Assembly: GCA_964388595.1 (NCBI GenBank)
Contig: CAYMAX010000057.1
Coordinates: forward strand, 1-8,276
Source: CAYMAX01 sp964388595
Lineage (GTDB): Bacteria; Bacteroidota; Bacteroidia; Bacteroidales; UBA932
Reading direction: 5' to 3'
DNA: 8,276 nucleotides
In this document: positions 1 through 6,908 of the stretch, in pieces
Layout: every line of letters begins with the position of its first letter
Numbering within the stretch: the stretch's first letter is position 1
The notes under the pieces: generated by a model
What the model saw: the letters and a program-made list of their open reading frames with translations, nothing else
What the model was told of the DNA's origin: nothing
The model's database searches: none
Made by a program: the position numbers and the translations under genes

Positions 1-104
1 GAGCTAGTTCCGCAGGTGACGTTTCTAAAATTGATCCCGAAGTTTGCGCTGATTGTGGTACGTGCGTTGACGCTTGTCCCAACGGAGCTATTTCAGAAGC
101 TTAA
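1..104 (+). CDS. 4Fe-4S ferredoxin, C-terminal part (5' end outside window)
   Basis: Bases 3-104 read as 33 codons ending in TAA at 102-104. The fragment contains one complete CxxCxxCxxxCP cluster motif (CADCGTCVDACP, cysteines encoded from base 45 to 77) followed by the short tail NGAISEA. This arrangement is typical of the second half of small clostridial-type ferredoxins of about 55-60 residues that carry two [4Fe-4S] clusters; in that family the first three cysteines of each motif plus the last cysteine of the other motif hold each cluster. Such proteins are soluble low-potential electron carriers, for example for pyruvate:ferredoxin oxidoreductase. The first cluster motif should lie upstream of the window, so a single-cluster protein or the end of a larger iron-sulphur subunit cannot be fully excluded. 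A strong terminator follows directly, so this gene is the last of its transcript and not part of the secA operon. Confidence 0.85.
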   Translation, partial: ASSAGDVSKIDPEVCADCGTCVDACPNGAISEA

Positions 105-121
105 TTCTGCTTTATAAGATG

Positions 122-162
122 CGTCGCACTCGAGGATTTCCTTCGGGTGCGACGTTTTTTTT
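122..162 (+). terminator. Rho-independent terminator after the ferredoxin gene
   Basis: The arm CGTCGCACTCGA (122-133) pairs with TCGGGTGCGACG (143-154) over 12 bp, with one T-G wobble; two further pairs (G134-T142 wobble and G135-C141) can close the loop. The stem is followed at once by eight T residues (155-162). A GC-rich stem with a T-run is the classic intrinsic terminator. It sits 18 bases after the ferredoxin stop and isolates that gene from secA. The opposite strand has no matching T-run upstream of the stem, so it is probably one-directional. Confidence 0.93.
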
Positions 163-177
163 ATTGCAATAAATATA

Positions 178-185
178 TACCTTTG
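178..185 (+). promoter_or_regulatory. Bacteroidota-type -7 box, probable secA operon promoter
   Basis: TACCTTTG matches the TAnnTTTG -7 consensus of the Bacteroidota primary sigma factor exactly. It lies 25 bases upstream of the secA start codon, which predicts a start of transcription near 190 and a leader of about 20 bases. No clear TTG-type -33 element is seen at the usual spacing; that position falls on the end of the terminator T-run (about 153-160). The leader is A/T-rich with no Shine-Dalgarno sequence, as usual in this phylum, and is too short for a SecM-like arrest peptide or a riboswitch. Confidence 0.6.
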
Positions 186-210
186 CTAATTCGATTTAAT
201 AAGTATTAAT

Positions 211-3200
211 ATGCCACTTAGTAATCTTCTACAGAAAATATTTGGTTCCAAATCAGAGAGGGACATGAAGCAAATCAAGCCGATACTTCTCAAAGTATTG
301 GCTGCCTATGACAGGATTGACCCCCTTACCAATGATGAACTTCGAGCAGAGACTGACAGAGTACGCAAAATTATATCTGACGGAATATCTAAAGATGAAG
401 AGCTCAAAAAGTCTTACAGGGAACAGTTGGAAGATGTAGATATAGCTCCGGAGAAGAAAGAGGAACTTGCTACCAATGTCGATAAACTCACCAAGAAAAT
501 AGATGAAGAGATAGAGAGACTTCTTTTGGAAGTTCTTCCCGATGCTTTTGCCATAATGAAATCTACTGCAAGACGTTTTAAGGAGAATTCAGAGATAGTG
601 GTGACTGCATCTGAGATGGATAAGGAATTCAGCACCAAACATGATTATGTCTCGATAGATGGCGATAAAGCCATTTGGAAAAACAGATGGGTGGCTGGTG
701 GCAATCCCATAGTCTGGGATATGGTTCATTACGATGTTCAGCTTATCGGCGGTATAGTACTTCATCAAGGCAAAATAGCTGAGATGGCGACAGGTGAAGG
801 TAAAACTCTTGTAGCTACACTTCCCGTATTCCTAAATGCCCTTGCCGGCAAAGGTGTACACATCGTCACTGTCAATGATTACCTTTCAAAACGTGACTCG
901 GAGTGGATGGGCCCTCTCTACCAATTCCACGGATTGAAGGTGGACTGTATCGACAAGCACCAGCCCAATTCGGAAGGTCGTAAGAATGCTTATCGTGCCG
1001 ATATTACTTTCGGTACCAATAACGAATTTGGCTTTGACTATTTGAGAGATAATATGGCTATCGACCCTCAGGACTTGGTGCAGAAGAAACATCATTATGC
1101 CATAGTCGATGAGGTGGACTCAGTCTTGATAGATGACGCGAGGACTCCTCTTATCATTTCAGGACCTGTTCCCAAGGGCGATGACCAGGAATTTGTCAAT
1201 TACAAACCCTATGTAGAACGTATCTACAATGCACAGAAGCAGATGGTTGGCAAGTTGTTGGTGGATGCCAAGAGACTTATAGCCGAAGGTAAGGAAGAGG
1301 AGGGAGCCAAAATACTTCTAAGGGCACATAAAGGTCTCCCCAAATACAATCCGCTGATTAAGTTTCTGTCCGAGCCCGGTATGAAGCAACTTCTCAATAA
1401 GACTGAGAACTTCTATATGCAGGACAATAATAAGCAGATGCATATTATCACAGATGACCTTTATTTCGTCATAGATGAACAGTTGAAATCTGTCGATATG
1501 ACCGATAAGGGAAATGACCTGATATCTGAAAATATAGATGATAAGGATTTCTTCATTCTCCCCGATATCGGCAGTGAAATTTCTGAAATCGAGAAAGAGG
1601 AGATAGGGGTAGAAGAGAAGCAACTGAAAAAAGATAATGCCCTCTCCAATTATGCTCTCAAATCTGAAAGAGTTCATACTGTCAACCAACTTCTCAAGGC
1701 CTATGCAATGTTTGAAAAGGATGTCGAGTATGTCATTCTTGACAATAAGGTCAAAATAGTTGATGAACAGACAGGACGTATTTTGGAAGGAAGACGTTAT
1801 TCCGACGGTCTTCATCAGGCTATCGAAGCCAAGGAAAATGTAAAGGTGGAAGCTGCTACTCAGACATTTGCCACCATTACTCTCCAAAATTATTTCAGGA
1901 TGTATCACAAACTTGCCGGTATGACAGGTACAGCCGAGACTGAAGCTGGTGAGTTCTGGTCTATCTATAAACTTGATGTGGTCGTCATTCCTACCAACAG
2001 ACCTGTGATTCGTAATGATGAAAACGATTTGATATATAAGACCAAAAAGGAGAAATACAACGCGGTAATAGCCAAGATAGTAGAATTGACAAACGCAGGC
2101 AGGCCGGTATTGGTGGGTACTACATCGGTGGAAATATCAGAATTGCTCAGCAGAATGCTCAAAATGCGCGGTATTCAGCACAATGTCCTCAATGCCAAAC
2201 AGCATGCTCGTGAGGCCGAAATTGTAGCAAATGCCGGACAGGCGGGAACTGTGACCATCGCTACCAATATGGCAGGTCGTGGTACCGATATCAAATTGGG
2301 CCCAGGAGTGAAAGAGGCAGGTGGTCTTGCCATCATTGGTACTGAACGCCACGACAGCCGTCGTGTCGACAGACAGCTCAGAGGACGTGCAGGACGTCAG
2401 GGAGACCCGGGTTCATCTGCATTCTTCGTCTCATTGGAAGATGACCTTATGCGTCTGTTTGGCTCTGAGAGGATAGCATCTATCGTCGATAGAATGGGAC
2501 TTGAAGAGGGAGAGGTACTCCAGCATTCTATGCTTTCAAGTTCTATCGAAAGAGCACAGAGGAAAGTGGAAGAGAATAACTTCGGTATGCGTAAACGCCT
2601 TTTGGAATATGATGATGTGATGAATTCCCAGAGAGAGGTGATATATGGCAGAAGACGCAACGCTCTGTATGGAGAGAGGATAGATATTGATGTGATGAAT
2701 ATGATGGGCGACTATAGCGAGATTCTGGCCGATTTAGCCAAAGATCTTGACTATGAGGATTTCTCTCTTGAGGTTATGAAGTCGCTTTCCATTGACCCCG
2801 GATTTGACCGGGAGTTTTACAAAGATGCATCTCACAATCAGATTGCTGACAAGTTGTTCGAACATCTGAAGACCGAATATTACAGACGAAATGATACGAT
2901 GATAGCTCAGGCCTGGCCTATCATCAAGACTATTTACGAGAGACAAAGTGCTTCTTATGAAAATGTTGCAGTACCGGTCGGTGATGGCACTAAGATAATG
3001 CAAGTACTGTTAAATCTCGAGAAGGCCTATCGTACCAAAGGTAAGGAACTTGTCAGATGTGTGAGCAAGACCATAACCCTTCTGATGATAGATGAATATT
3101 GGAAAGAACATCTTCGCGAGATGGATGACTTGAAGCAGTCGGTACAGAATGCCACATACGAGCAGAAAGACCCTCTATTGGTCTATAAATTCGAAAGTTA

Positions 3201-3492
3201 TGACCTCTTCCAGAAGGTAATAGAAAATATCAGCAAGGATTCTCTCTCATTCCTTCTTCGTGCTCATATTCCACTTCGTGGCAATCAAGAGCCCGATTCT
3301 ATGAAGGAAGGTCAGCGTCGCAAGACAGATATGAGCAATCTTCAGACATCACGCAGAGATGACTTGGTGACCAATTCAGGTGAGGCCAAAAGCAATGCTC
3401 CAGTCCACGTAGAGAAGAAAATTGGAAGAAATGATCCCTGTCCATGCGGCTCAGGGAAGAAATATAAACAATGTCACGGTAAAGATTTATAA
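211..3492 (+). CDS. secA: Protein translocase subunit SecA (preprotein translocase ATPase)
   Basis: SecA is the motor ATPase that pushes unfolded secretory proteins through the SecYEG channel at the inner membrane. The 1,093-residue product shows the family layout: Walker A MATGEGKT (192-199), Walker B DEVD (300-303) followed by the DDARTPLIISG loop, the preprotein cross-linking domain from about 330, DEQTGR (518-523), MTGTAETE (571-578), GTTSVE (636-641), TNMAGRGTD (685-693) and QLRGRAGRQGDPG (722-734). The scaffold helix and YDDVMN (800-805) follow, then the helical wing region with IDEYWKEHL (W964). A variable linker leads to the C-terminal zinc motif CPC-x8-CH (C1077, C1079, C1088, H1089), which in this family binds SecB or lipid. 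It is far longer than E. coli SecA (901), mainly through two stretches before Walker A (about 57-103 and 123-170), as is usual in Bacteroidota. The ATG at 211 gives the expected N-terminal helix. It overlaps the next gene by one base. Confidence 0.98.
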   Translation: MPLSNLLQKIFGSKSERDMKQIKPILLKVLAAYDRIDPLTNDELRAETDRVRKIISDGISKDEELKKSYREQLEDVDIAPEKKEELATNVDKLTKKIDEEIERLLLEVLPDAFAIMKSTARRFKENSEIVVTASEMDKEFSTKHDYVSIDGDKAIWKNRWVAGGNPIVWDMVHYDVQLIGGIVLHQGKIAEMATGEGKTLVATLPVFLNALAGKGVHIVTVNDYLSKRDSEWMGPLYQFHGLKVDCIDKHQPNSEGRKNAYRADITFGTNNEFGFDYLRDNMAIDPQDLVQKKHHYAIVDEVDSVLIDDARTPLIISGPVPKGDDQEFVNYKPYVERIYNAQKQMVGKLLVDAKRLIAEGKEEEGAKILLRAHKGLPKYNPLIKFLSEPGMKQLLNKTENFYMQDNNKQMHIITDDLYFVIDEQLKSVDMTDKGNDLISENIDDKDFFILPDIGSEISEIEKEEIGVEEKQLKKDNALSNYALKSERVHTVNQLLKAYAMFEKDVEYVILDNKVKIVDEQTGRILEGRRYSDGLHQAIEAKENVKVEAATQTFATITLQNYFRMYHKLAGMTGTAETEAGEFWSIYKLDVVVIPTNRPVIRNDENDLIYKTKKEKYNAVIAKIVELTNAGRPVLVGTTSVEISELLSRMLKMRGIQHNVLNAKQHAREAEIVANAGQAGTVTIATNMAGRGTDIKLGPGVKEAGGLAIIGTERHDSRRVDRQLRGRAGRQGDPGSSAFFVSLEDDLMRLFGSERIASIVDRMGLEEGEVLQHSMLSSSIERAQRKVEENNFGMRKRLLEYDDVMNSQREVIYGRRRNALYGERIDIDVMNMMGDYSEILADLAKDLDYEDFSLEVMKSLSIDPGFDREFYKDASHNQIADKLFEHLKTEYYRRNDTMIAQAWPIIKTIYERQSASYENVAVPVGDGTKIMQVLLNLEKAYRTKGKELVRCVSKTITLLMIDEYWKEHLREMDDLKQSVQNATYEQKDPLLVYKFESYDLFQKVIENISKDSLSFLLRAHIPLRGNQEPDSMKEGQRRKTDMSNLQTSRRDDLVTNSGEAKSNAPVHVEKKIGRNDPCPCGSGKKYKQCHGKDL

Positions 3493-4886
3493 TGGATAAT
3501 TTTGATATTTTAGTTATTGGTTCAGGTCCCGGGGGTTATGTCGCCTCTATCAGGGCCGCTCAATTGGGATTTAATGTAGCTATGGTAGAGAGAGCCGAAC
3601 TCGGAGGAATATGCCTCAATTGGGGCTGTATCCCCACTAAAGCTCTTCTTACCAGCGCTCACGCTCTTCACTATGCTCAACACTCCGAAGAATTTGGTAT
3701 TGAGATAAATGGCGACATCAAAGCGAATCTTTCGAAAGTGGTCGAGAGGAGCAGAGGGGTGTCGGCAAATATGTCAAAAGGTGTCGAATATCTTATCAAG
3801 AAAAATAAGATTACTCTTATCACAGGTTCTGCCACCTTGAAGAGCAATAAATCAGTAGAAGTAACTTATAATGGGGAGAAAAATCTCTATTCTGCTTCAC
3901 ATATCATCATTGCTACAGGTTCAAGAGCTAATTCTCTGCCATTTGCACCTATAGACGGTGAGAAGATCATTTCATATCGACAGGCTTTGGTACCCAATTC
4001 TTTGCCCAAAAGTCTGGCAGTGATTGGCTCCGGTGCCATAGGGAGCGAATTTGCATTTTTCTATCGTTCTATGGGTGTTGAAGAGGTCTATCTGATAGAA
4101 TATATGGACAGAGTACTTCCTCTCGAAGATGATGATGTCTGTGCCCAAATGAGCCGTTCATTCAGAAAAATGGGCATCAAAGTGATGGTATCTTCTTCGG
4201 TCAAATCTGTCGATACTTCGCAGAGCGTTTGCAAACTTACTGTTGAGACCAAAAAAGGTGTTGAAGTGATAGAGGCAGAAAAGGTCCTGTCTGCTGTGGG
4301 AGTGATTCCGAATACTGACAATTTGGGATTGAGCGAACTTGGTGTGGAAATGAATCGTGGAAAAATCAAAGTTGATACGTATTATAAATCATCAGTGGAT
4401 GGAATTTATGCCATAGGTGATGTGATTCCTACACCTGCCCTTGCGCATGTTGCTTCTGCAGAAGGTATCTGCTGCGTTGAAAACATTGCAGGACTTCATC
4501 CCCAACCCATCAATTACGATAATATCCCAGGATGCACATACACATCGCCTCAGGTTGCCTCAGTCGGTAAGACTGAGCGCGCACTCAAAGAGAGCGGGGT
4601 AGAATACAAGGTAGGCAAATTCCCTTTCACTGCGTCCGGCAAAGCTACGGCAGCGGGTGAGAAGGATGGATTTGTAAAACTCTTAATAGATGCACAGACT
4701 GATAAGCTGCTTGGTGCCCATTTGGTGGGAGCCAATGTCACCGAGATGTTGTCCGGTATCGTGGTAGCACGCAATCTCGGAGTGAAGGCAACTGATATTA
4801 TTCATTCTGTACATCCTCATCCTACCATGAGTGAGGCAATTATGGAAGCTGCTGCAGCCTCTCACAACGAAGTGATTCATTTATAA
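3492..4886 (+). CDS. lpdA: Dihydrolipoyl dehydrogenase (E3)
   Basis: E3 is a cytoplasmic FAD enzyme that reoxidises dihydrolipoyl groups with NAD+ in 2-oxoacid dehydrogenase complexes or the glycine cleavage system. The 464-residue protein has normal family length and all key motifs: the FAD-binding GSGPGG (10-15), the redox disulphide in CLNWGCIPTK (C41 and C46), ATGS (141-144), the NAD-binding GSGAIGSE (179-186), the second FAD contact YAIGDV (306-311), and a C-terminal dimerisation domain with HPHPTMSE (441-448), where H443 and E448 form the catalytic base pair. The disulphide spacing CxxxxC with the HPHPT motif separates it from glutathione or mercuric reductases. The start ATG shares its A with the secA stop (TAATG), suggesting translational coupling. 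No lipoyl, E1 or E2 gene is in view, so which complex it serves is unknown. Confidence 0.95.
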   Translation: MDNFDILVIGSGPGGYVASIRAAQLGFNVAMVERAELGGICLNWGCIPTKALLTSAHALHYAQHSEEFGIEINGDIKANLSKVVERSRGVSANMSKGVEYLIKKNKITLITGSATLKSNKSVEVTYNGEKNLYSASHIIIATGSRANSLPFAPIDGEKIISYRQALVPNSLPKSLAVIGSGAIGSEFAFFYRSMGVEEVYLIEYMDRVLPLEDDDVCAQMSRSFRKMGIKVMVSSSVKSVDTSQSVCKLTVETKKGVEVIEAEKVLSAVGVIPNTDNLGLSELGVEMNRGKIKVDTYYKSSVDGIYAIGDVIPTPALAHVASAEGICCVENIAGLHPQPINYDNIPGCTYTSPQVASVGKTERALKESGVEYKVGKFPFTASGKATAAGEKDGFVKLLIDAQTDKLLGAHLVGANVTEMLSGIVVARNLGVKATDIIHSVHPHPTMSEAIMEAAAASHNEVIHL

Positions 4887-4908
4887 AAGCAACAAACAAT
4901 TTTATTAT

Positions 4909-5334
4909 ATGTCAAAAATGGATAGTACACCTCAAGTAAATGAAATTTGTCGTATCTCCAAAAGCACTGTTTTGACCGGAGATATAGTCTCTTCTTCAGA
5001 TATCAGAGTAGATGGTATCTTAAACGGTAACATTTATACCAAAGGCAAACTTGTCGTTGGAGAAGATGCCGTCATCAAAGGAAAACTTGCCTCAGCCAAT
5101 TGTGATATATGGGGAAAAGTGGACGGTGATATTTATTCTTTGGAATGTGCCACTCTCAAAGCGAGTGCTACAGTCAAGGGTGTCATCAAATCGGGTAAAT
5201 TGTGTATTGAACTTGGTTCAATTTTCAATGGAAGCTGTAATATCATACCCAAAACAGAGTTTGACAAGCTGACCAAAGAGATGCATCCCGACATCAAGGA
5301 GTCGCAGCCAGCCGCAGATGTCAAGACCGCATAA
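4909..5334 (+). CDS. Bactofilin (polymer-forming cytoskeletal protein)
   Basis: The 141-residue product matches the bactofilin (DUF583) family: a short polar N-terminus, a central beta-helix of about residues 14-115 built from repeating short strands with glycines (for example GILNGNIY, GKLVVGEDAVIKGKL, WGKVDGDIY, IELGSIFNGSC), and a polar C-terminal tail ending in DVKTA. Bactofilins polymerise without nucleotide into filaments or sheets at the membrane and help place cell-wall enzymes or control shape. No transmembrane segment or signal peptide is present. It lies 22 bases after lpdA on the same strand with no terminator between, so it is probably the last gene of the secA operon. No M23 peptidase, a common bactofilin neighbour, is nearby. 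The ATG at 4909 is used; an in-frame ATG at 4918 would remove only three residues and cannot be excluded. Confidence 0.9.
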   Translation: MSKMDSTPQVNEICRISKSTVLTGDIVSSSDIRVDGILNGNIYTKGKLVVGEDAVIKGKLASANCDIWGKVDGDIYSLECATLKASATVKGVIKSGKLCIELGSIFNGSCNIIPKTEFDKLTKEMHPDIKESQPAADVKTA

Positions 5335-5353
5335 AACTATCTGATGGTTTTAT
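5331..5353. terminator. Possible bidirectional hairpin at the convergent gene ends
   Basis: ATAAAAC (5331-5337) and GTTTTAT (5347-5353) are perfect inverted copies. The pairing extends inward by one T-G wobble and two A-T pairs to a 10-bp stem with a CTG loop (5341-5343). The stem contains both stop codons: that of the bactofilin (5332-5334) and that of the glycosyltransferase on the other strand (5339-5337). Its arms supply T-rich 3' sides for either direction, but the stem is A/T-rich and no separate long T-run follows, so termination would be weak. Confidence 0.4.
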
Positions 5354-6299
5354 TGATGTGGTAGTCGTTGCGCTGTTGACTGTTGCGTGAGATTAACTCT
5401 CCGAGGAATCCTGCCATAAATAGTTGAACGCCAATGATGACGGCTACCAATGCCAAGTAAAACAGAGGCTGTTCGGTGACAGGTCTGAATTTCAAACCGT
5501 GTATCTGGCTGATAATCTTGTCGAGGATGAGCCAGATAGCTATCACAAAGCCTGCGAAGAAACTAAGGATACCCCACACCCCGAAGATGTGCATAGGTTT
5601 CTTTCCAAAACGTGAAAGGAAATTGAGCGACATCAGGTCGAGGAAACCATTGAAAAATCTGCTGATACCAAATTTGCTCTTGCCAAATTTGCGTTTGTGG
5701 TGCACCACAACAGTCTCGCCGATGTTAGTGTAGCCGGCACTTTTGGCTATGTAAGGTATATATCGGTGCATGTCTCCATACACTTCGATGTTTTTGACCA
5801 CTTCATTTCTGTAAGCCTTTAGCCCGCAATTCATGTCGTGAAGCTTCACTTTGGTGATTCTTCGTGCTGTCCAGTTGTATATCTTGGAAGGTATATTTTT
5901 GGTCAGGACATTGTCGTGCCTTTTCTTTTTCCAACCAGACACGAGATCATATCCCTCTTCCTTGATCATCTTATACATCTTCGGAATCTCTTCCGGGCTG
6001 TCTTGAAGGTCAGCATCCATAGTCACCACAACATCTCCATCAGCAGCCTGGAATCCGCAGAAAAGGGCAGCTGATTTGCCGTAATTTTTACGGAAACTGA
6101 TAGCTCTGATGCGAGAGTCTTTCTGTGCCAACATTTCTATGATGTGCCATGATTTGTCAGTGCTGCCATCATTGACCATAATAATCTCGTAGTCTATATG
6201 AGATATATCAGATGATGCTATCGAGTCTTCAATCCAGCTGACAAGCTCAGTGAGAGACTCTTCTTCGTTGTACAATGAAATTATTATGGATAGGTCCAT
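5337..6299 (-). CDS. Family 2 glycosyltransferase, GtrB/DPM1-like, membrane-anchored
   Basis: The 320-residue protein has an N-terminal GT-A domain: SIIISLYNEEESL (4-16), VNDGSTD (42-48), the metal and sugar-nucleotide site DADLQD (95-100, with D95 and D97), and HDMNCGLKAYR (154-164) and GDMHRYIP (175-182), both typical of the DPM1/GtrB/ArnC branch. Two hydrophobic helices follow (about 236-258 and 279-303) and anchor it in the inner membrane. Relatives transfer a sugar from a nucleotide donor to polyprenyl phosphate, giving a lipid-linked sugar for envelope or glycan decoration; the sugar used here cannot be told. The start ATG overlaps the stop of the upstream membrane protein gene by one base (TAATG on the - strand), so the two are almost certainly one operon. 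The gene ends two bases from the convergent bactofilin gene. Confidence 0.92.
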   Translation of the reverse strand: MDLSIIISLYNEEESLTELVSWIEDSIASSDISHIDYEIIMVNDGSTDKSWHIIEMLAQKDSRIRAISFRKNYGKSAALFCGFQAADGDVVVTMDADLQDSPEEIPKMYKMIKEEGYDLVSGWKKKRHDNVLTKNIPSKIYNWTARRITKVKLHDMNCGLKAYRNEVVKNIEVYGDMHRYIPYIAKSAGYTNIGETVVVHHKRKFGKSKFGISRFFNGFLDLMSLNFLSRFGKKPMHIFGVWGILSFFAGFVIAIWLILDKIISQIHGLKFRPVTEQPLFYLALVAVIIGVQLFMAGFLGELISRNSQQRNDYHINKTIR

Positions 6300-6829
6300 T
6301 ATTCTTCCGATTTAGAATCTGAGGAATTGGTTGAAAAGATATCCCCTTTTTTAGTAAAATTTGCTACGATAGCTGAGAGAACCAGTCCCCAGAGGGTGCA
6401 TGTGATAAGCTGCGAGAAACCAATAGCCGTGGGGAGCACGCTTGATAACTGGTCCATATCGAAGTCAAAATTGAATGACTGATTGCCCATAACAGAGCTA
6501 AAAGTATCCATAGCGGTCTCGATGATATCAGGAGCAATAACCAGATAAAGAACCAGGTAGAACAGTGTACATACTATGGCAGAGCAAAATGTGAGGAAGA
6601 AACCATATCTGAATGACTCAGAATAGGAGACATAGTCTTTATCCTGGGCATACTTCTTCATAAAGTAGTAAAGAAGATAGATGATGAGACCTAACTTTAC
6701 GAGAGAAAGTAATGTGCTCCAAATGGGTTTCATCGTGACGACTGTCTTGAGAAGCTCGATAACGATGGTAATTAGAGACAAAATCATTCCGTTTTTAGCA
6801 GCAAGTGACCAGAGAGAATTATTGTTCAT
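6299..6829 (-). CDS. DUF4199-like integral membrane protein of unknown function
   Basis: The 176-residue product starts MNNNSLWSLAAKNG and has four predicted membrane helices at about 14-32, 36-56, 77-99 and 132-157, with a soluble stretch (about 100-131) between the last two and a polar, serine/acid-rich C-terminus. Size, topology and the position directly before a DPM1/GtrB-like glycosyltransferase match the DUF4199 family common in Bacteroidota; the family call rests on resemblance by eye. No catalytic motif is visible. A role as membrane partner of the glycosyltransferase is inferred only from the TAATG overlap. An upstream in-frame ATG at 6874 would add 15 residues but would place the probable - strand promoter box (6860-6853) inside the coding region, so 6829 is preferred. 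Confidence 0.8.
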   Translation of the reverse strand: MNNNSLWSLAAKNGMILSLITIVIELLKTVVTMKPIWSTLLSLVKLGLIIYLLYYFMKKYAQDKDYVSYSESFRYGFFLTFCSAIVCTLFYLVLYLVIAPDIIETAMDTFSSVMGNQSFNFDFDMDQLSSVLPTAIGFSQLITCTLWGLVLSAIVANFTKKGDIFSTNSSDSKSEE

Positions 6830-6834
6830 AACTA

Positions 6835-6856
6835 TTTGTGAATGAATTTTCACAAA
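6835..6856. repeat. Inverted repeat TTTGTGAA-N6-TTCACAAA between divergent genes
   Basis: Arms 6835-6842 and 6849-6856 are perfect 8-bp inverted copies around a six-base spacer. The repeat covers the predicted transcription start and leader of the - strand operon, overlaps its -7 box, and lies just upstream of the thrS -7 box, over its -33 region. Its placement suits an operator for a dimeric regulator; it could also fold as a short RNA hairpin in the leader of the - strand transcript. There is no T-run, so it is not a terminator. Confidence 0.55.
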
Positions 6857-6860
6857 AGTA
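6853..6860 (-). promoter_or_regulatory. Bacteroidota-type -7 box for the DUF4199-glycosyltransferase operon
   Basis: On the - strand this reads TACTTTTG, an exact TAnnTTTG match, 23 bases upstream of the start codon at 6829. Transcription would begin near 6847. No TTG-type -33 element is seen at the usual spacing; the nearest TTTTG (6892-6888) is 27 bases away, which is too far for the consensus. The box partly overlaps the right arm of the inverted repeat at 6835-6856. Confidence 0.5.
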
Positions 6861-6873
6861 ATACAAATTTTCA

Positions 6874-6881
6874 TACATTTG
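6874..6881 (+). promoter_or_regulatory. Bacteroidota-type -7 box, probable thrS promoter
   Basis: TACATTTG matches TAnnTTTG exactly and lies 27 bases before the thrS start codon, predicting a transcription start near 6887. The -33 element is weak; a T-run ending at 6850 is the nearest candidate and falls within the inverted repeat. The leader is about 20 bases, A-rich and without a Shine-Dalgarno sequence. It is far too short for a T-box or a ThrS-binding leader structure such as E. coli uses. Confidence 0.55.
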
Positions 6882-6908
6882 CAGGTTCAAAAGAAAATAA
6901 CTAACGAT

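Noticed and set aside
163..210. SecM-like arrest peptide gene or riboswitch before secA
   Set aside because: Only 48 bases lie between the terminator and secA, with no open frame of useful size and no folding structure seen.
1318..1908. Long - strand open frame (196 codons) inside secA
   Set aside because: It lies wholly within a highly conserved secA coding region, shows no recognisable motif or promoter, and its composition is that of a reverse-complement shadow.
5424..6074. + strand open frames opposite the glycosyltransferase gene
   Set aside because: The - strand frame carries conserved GT2 motifs throughout; the + strand frames have none and overlap one another.
6830..6874. Upstream start for the DUF4199-like protein, adding 15 residues
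   Set aside because: The extension would contain the probable promoter box and the inverted repeat, and the protein begins naturally at MNNNSLW just before its first membrane helix.
6881..6908. T-box or ThrS-binding autoregulatory leader before thrS
   Set aside because: The predicted leader is about 20 A-rich bases with no stem-loop, anticodon-like loop or attenuator.
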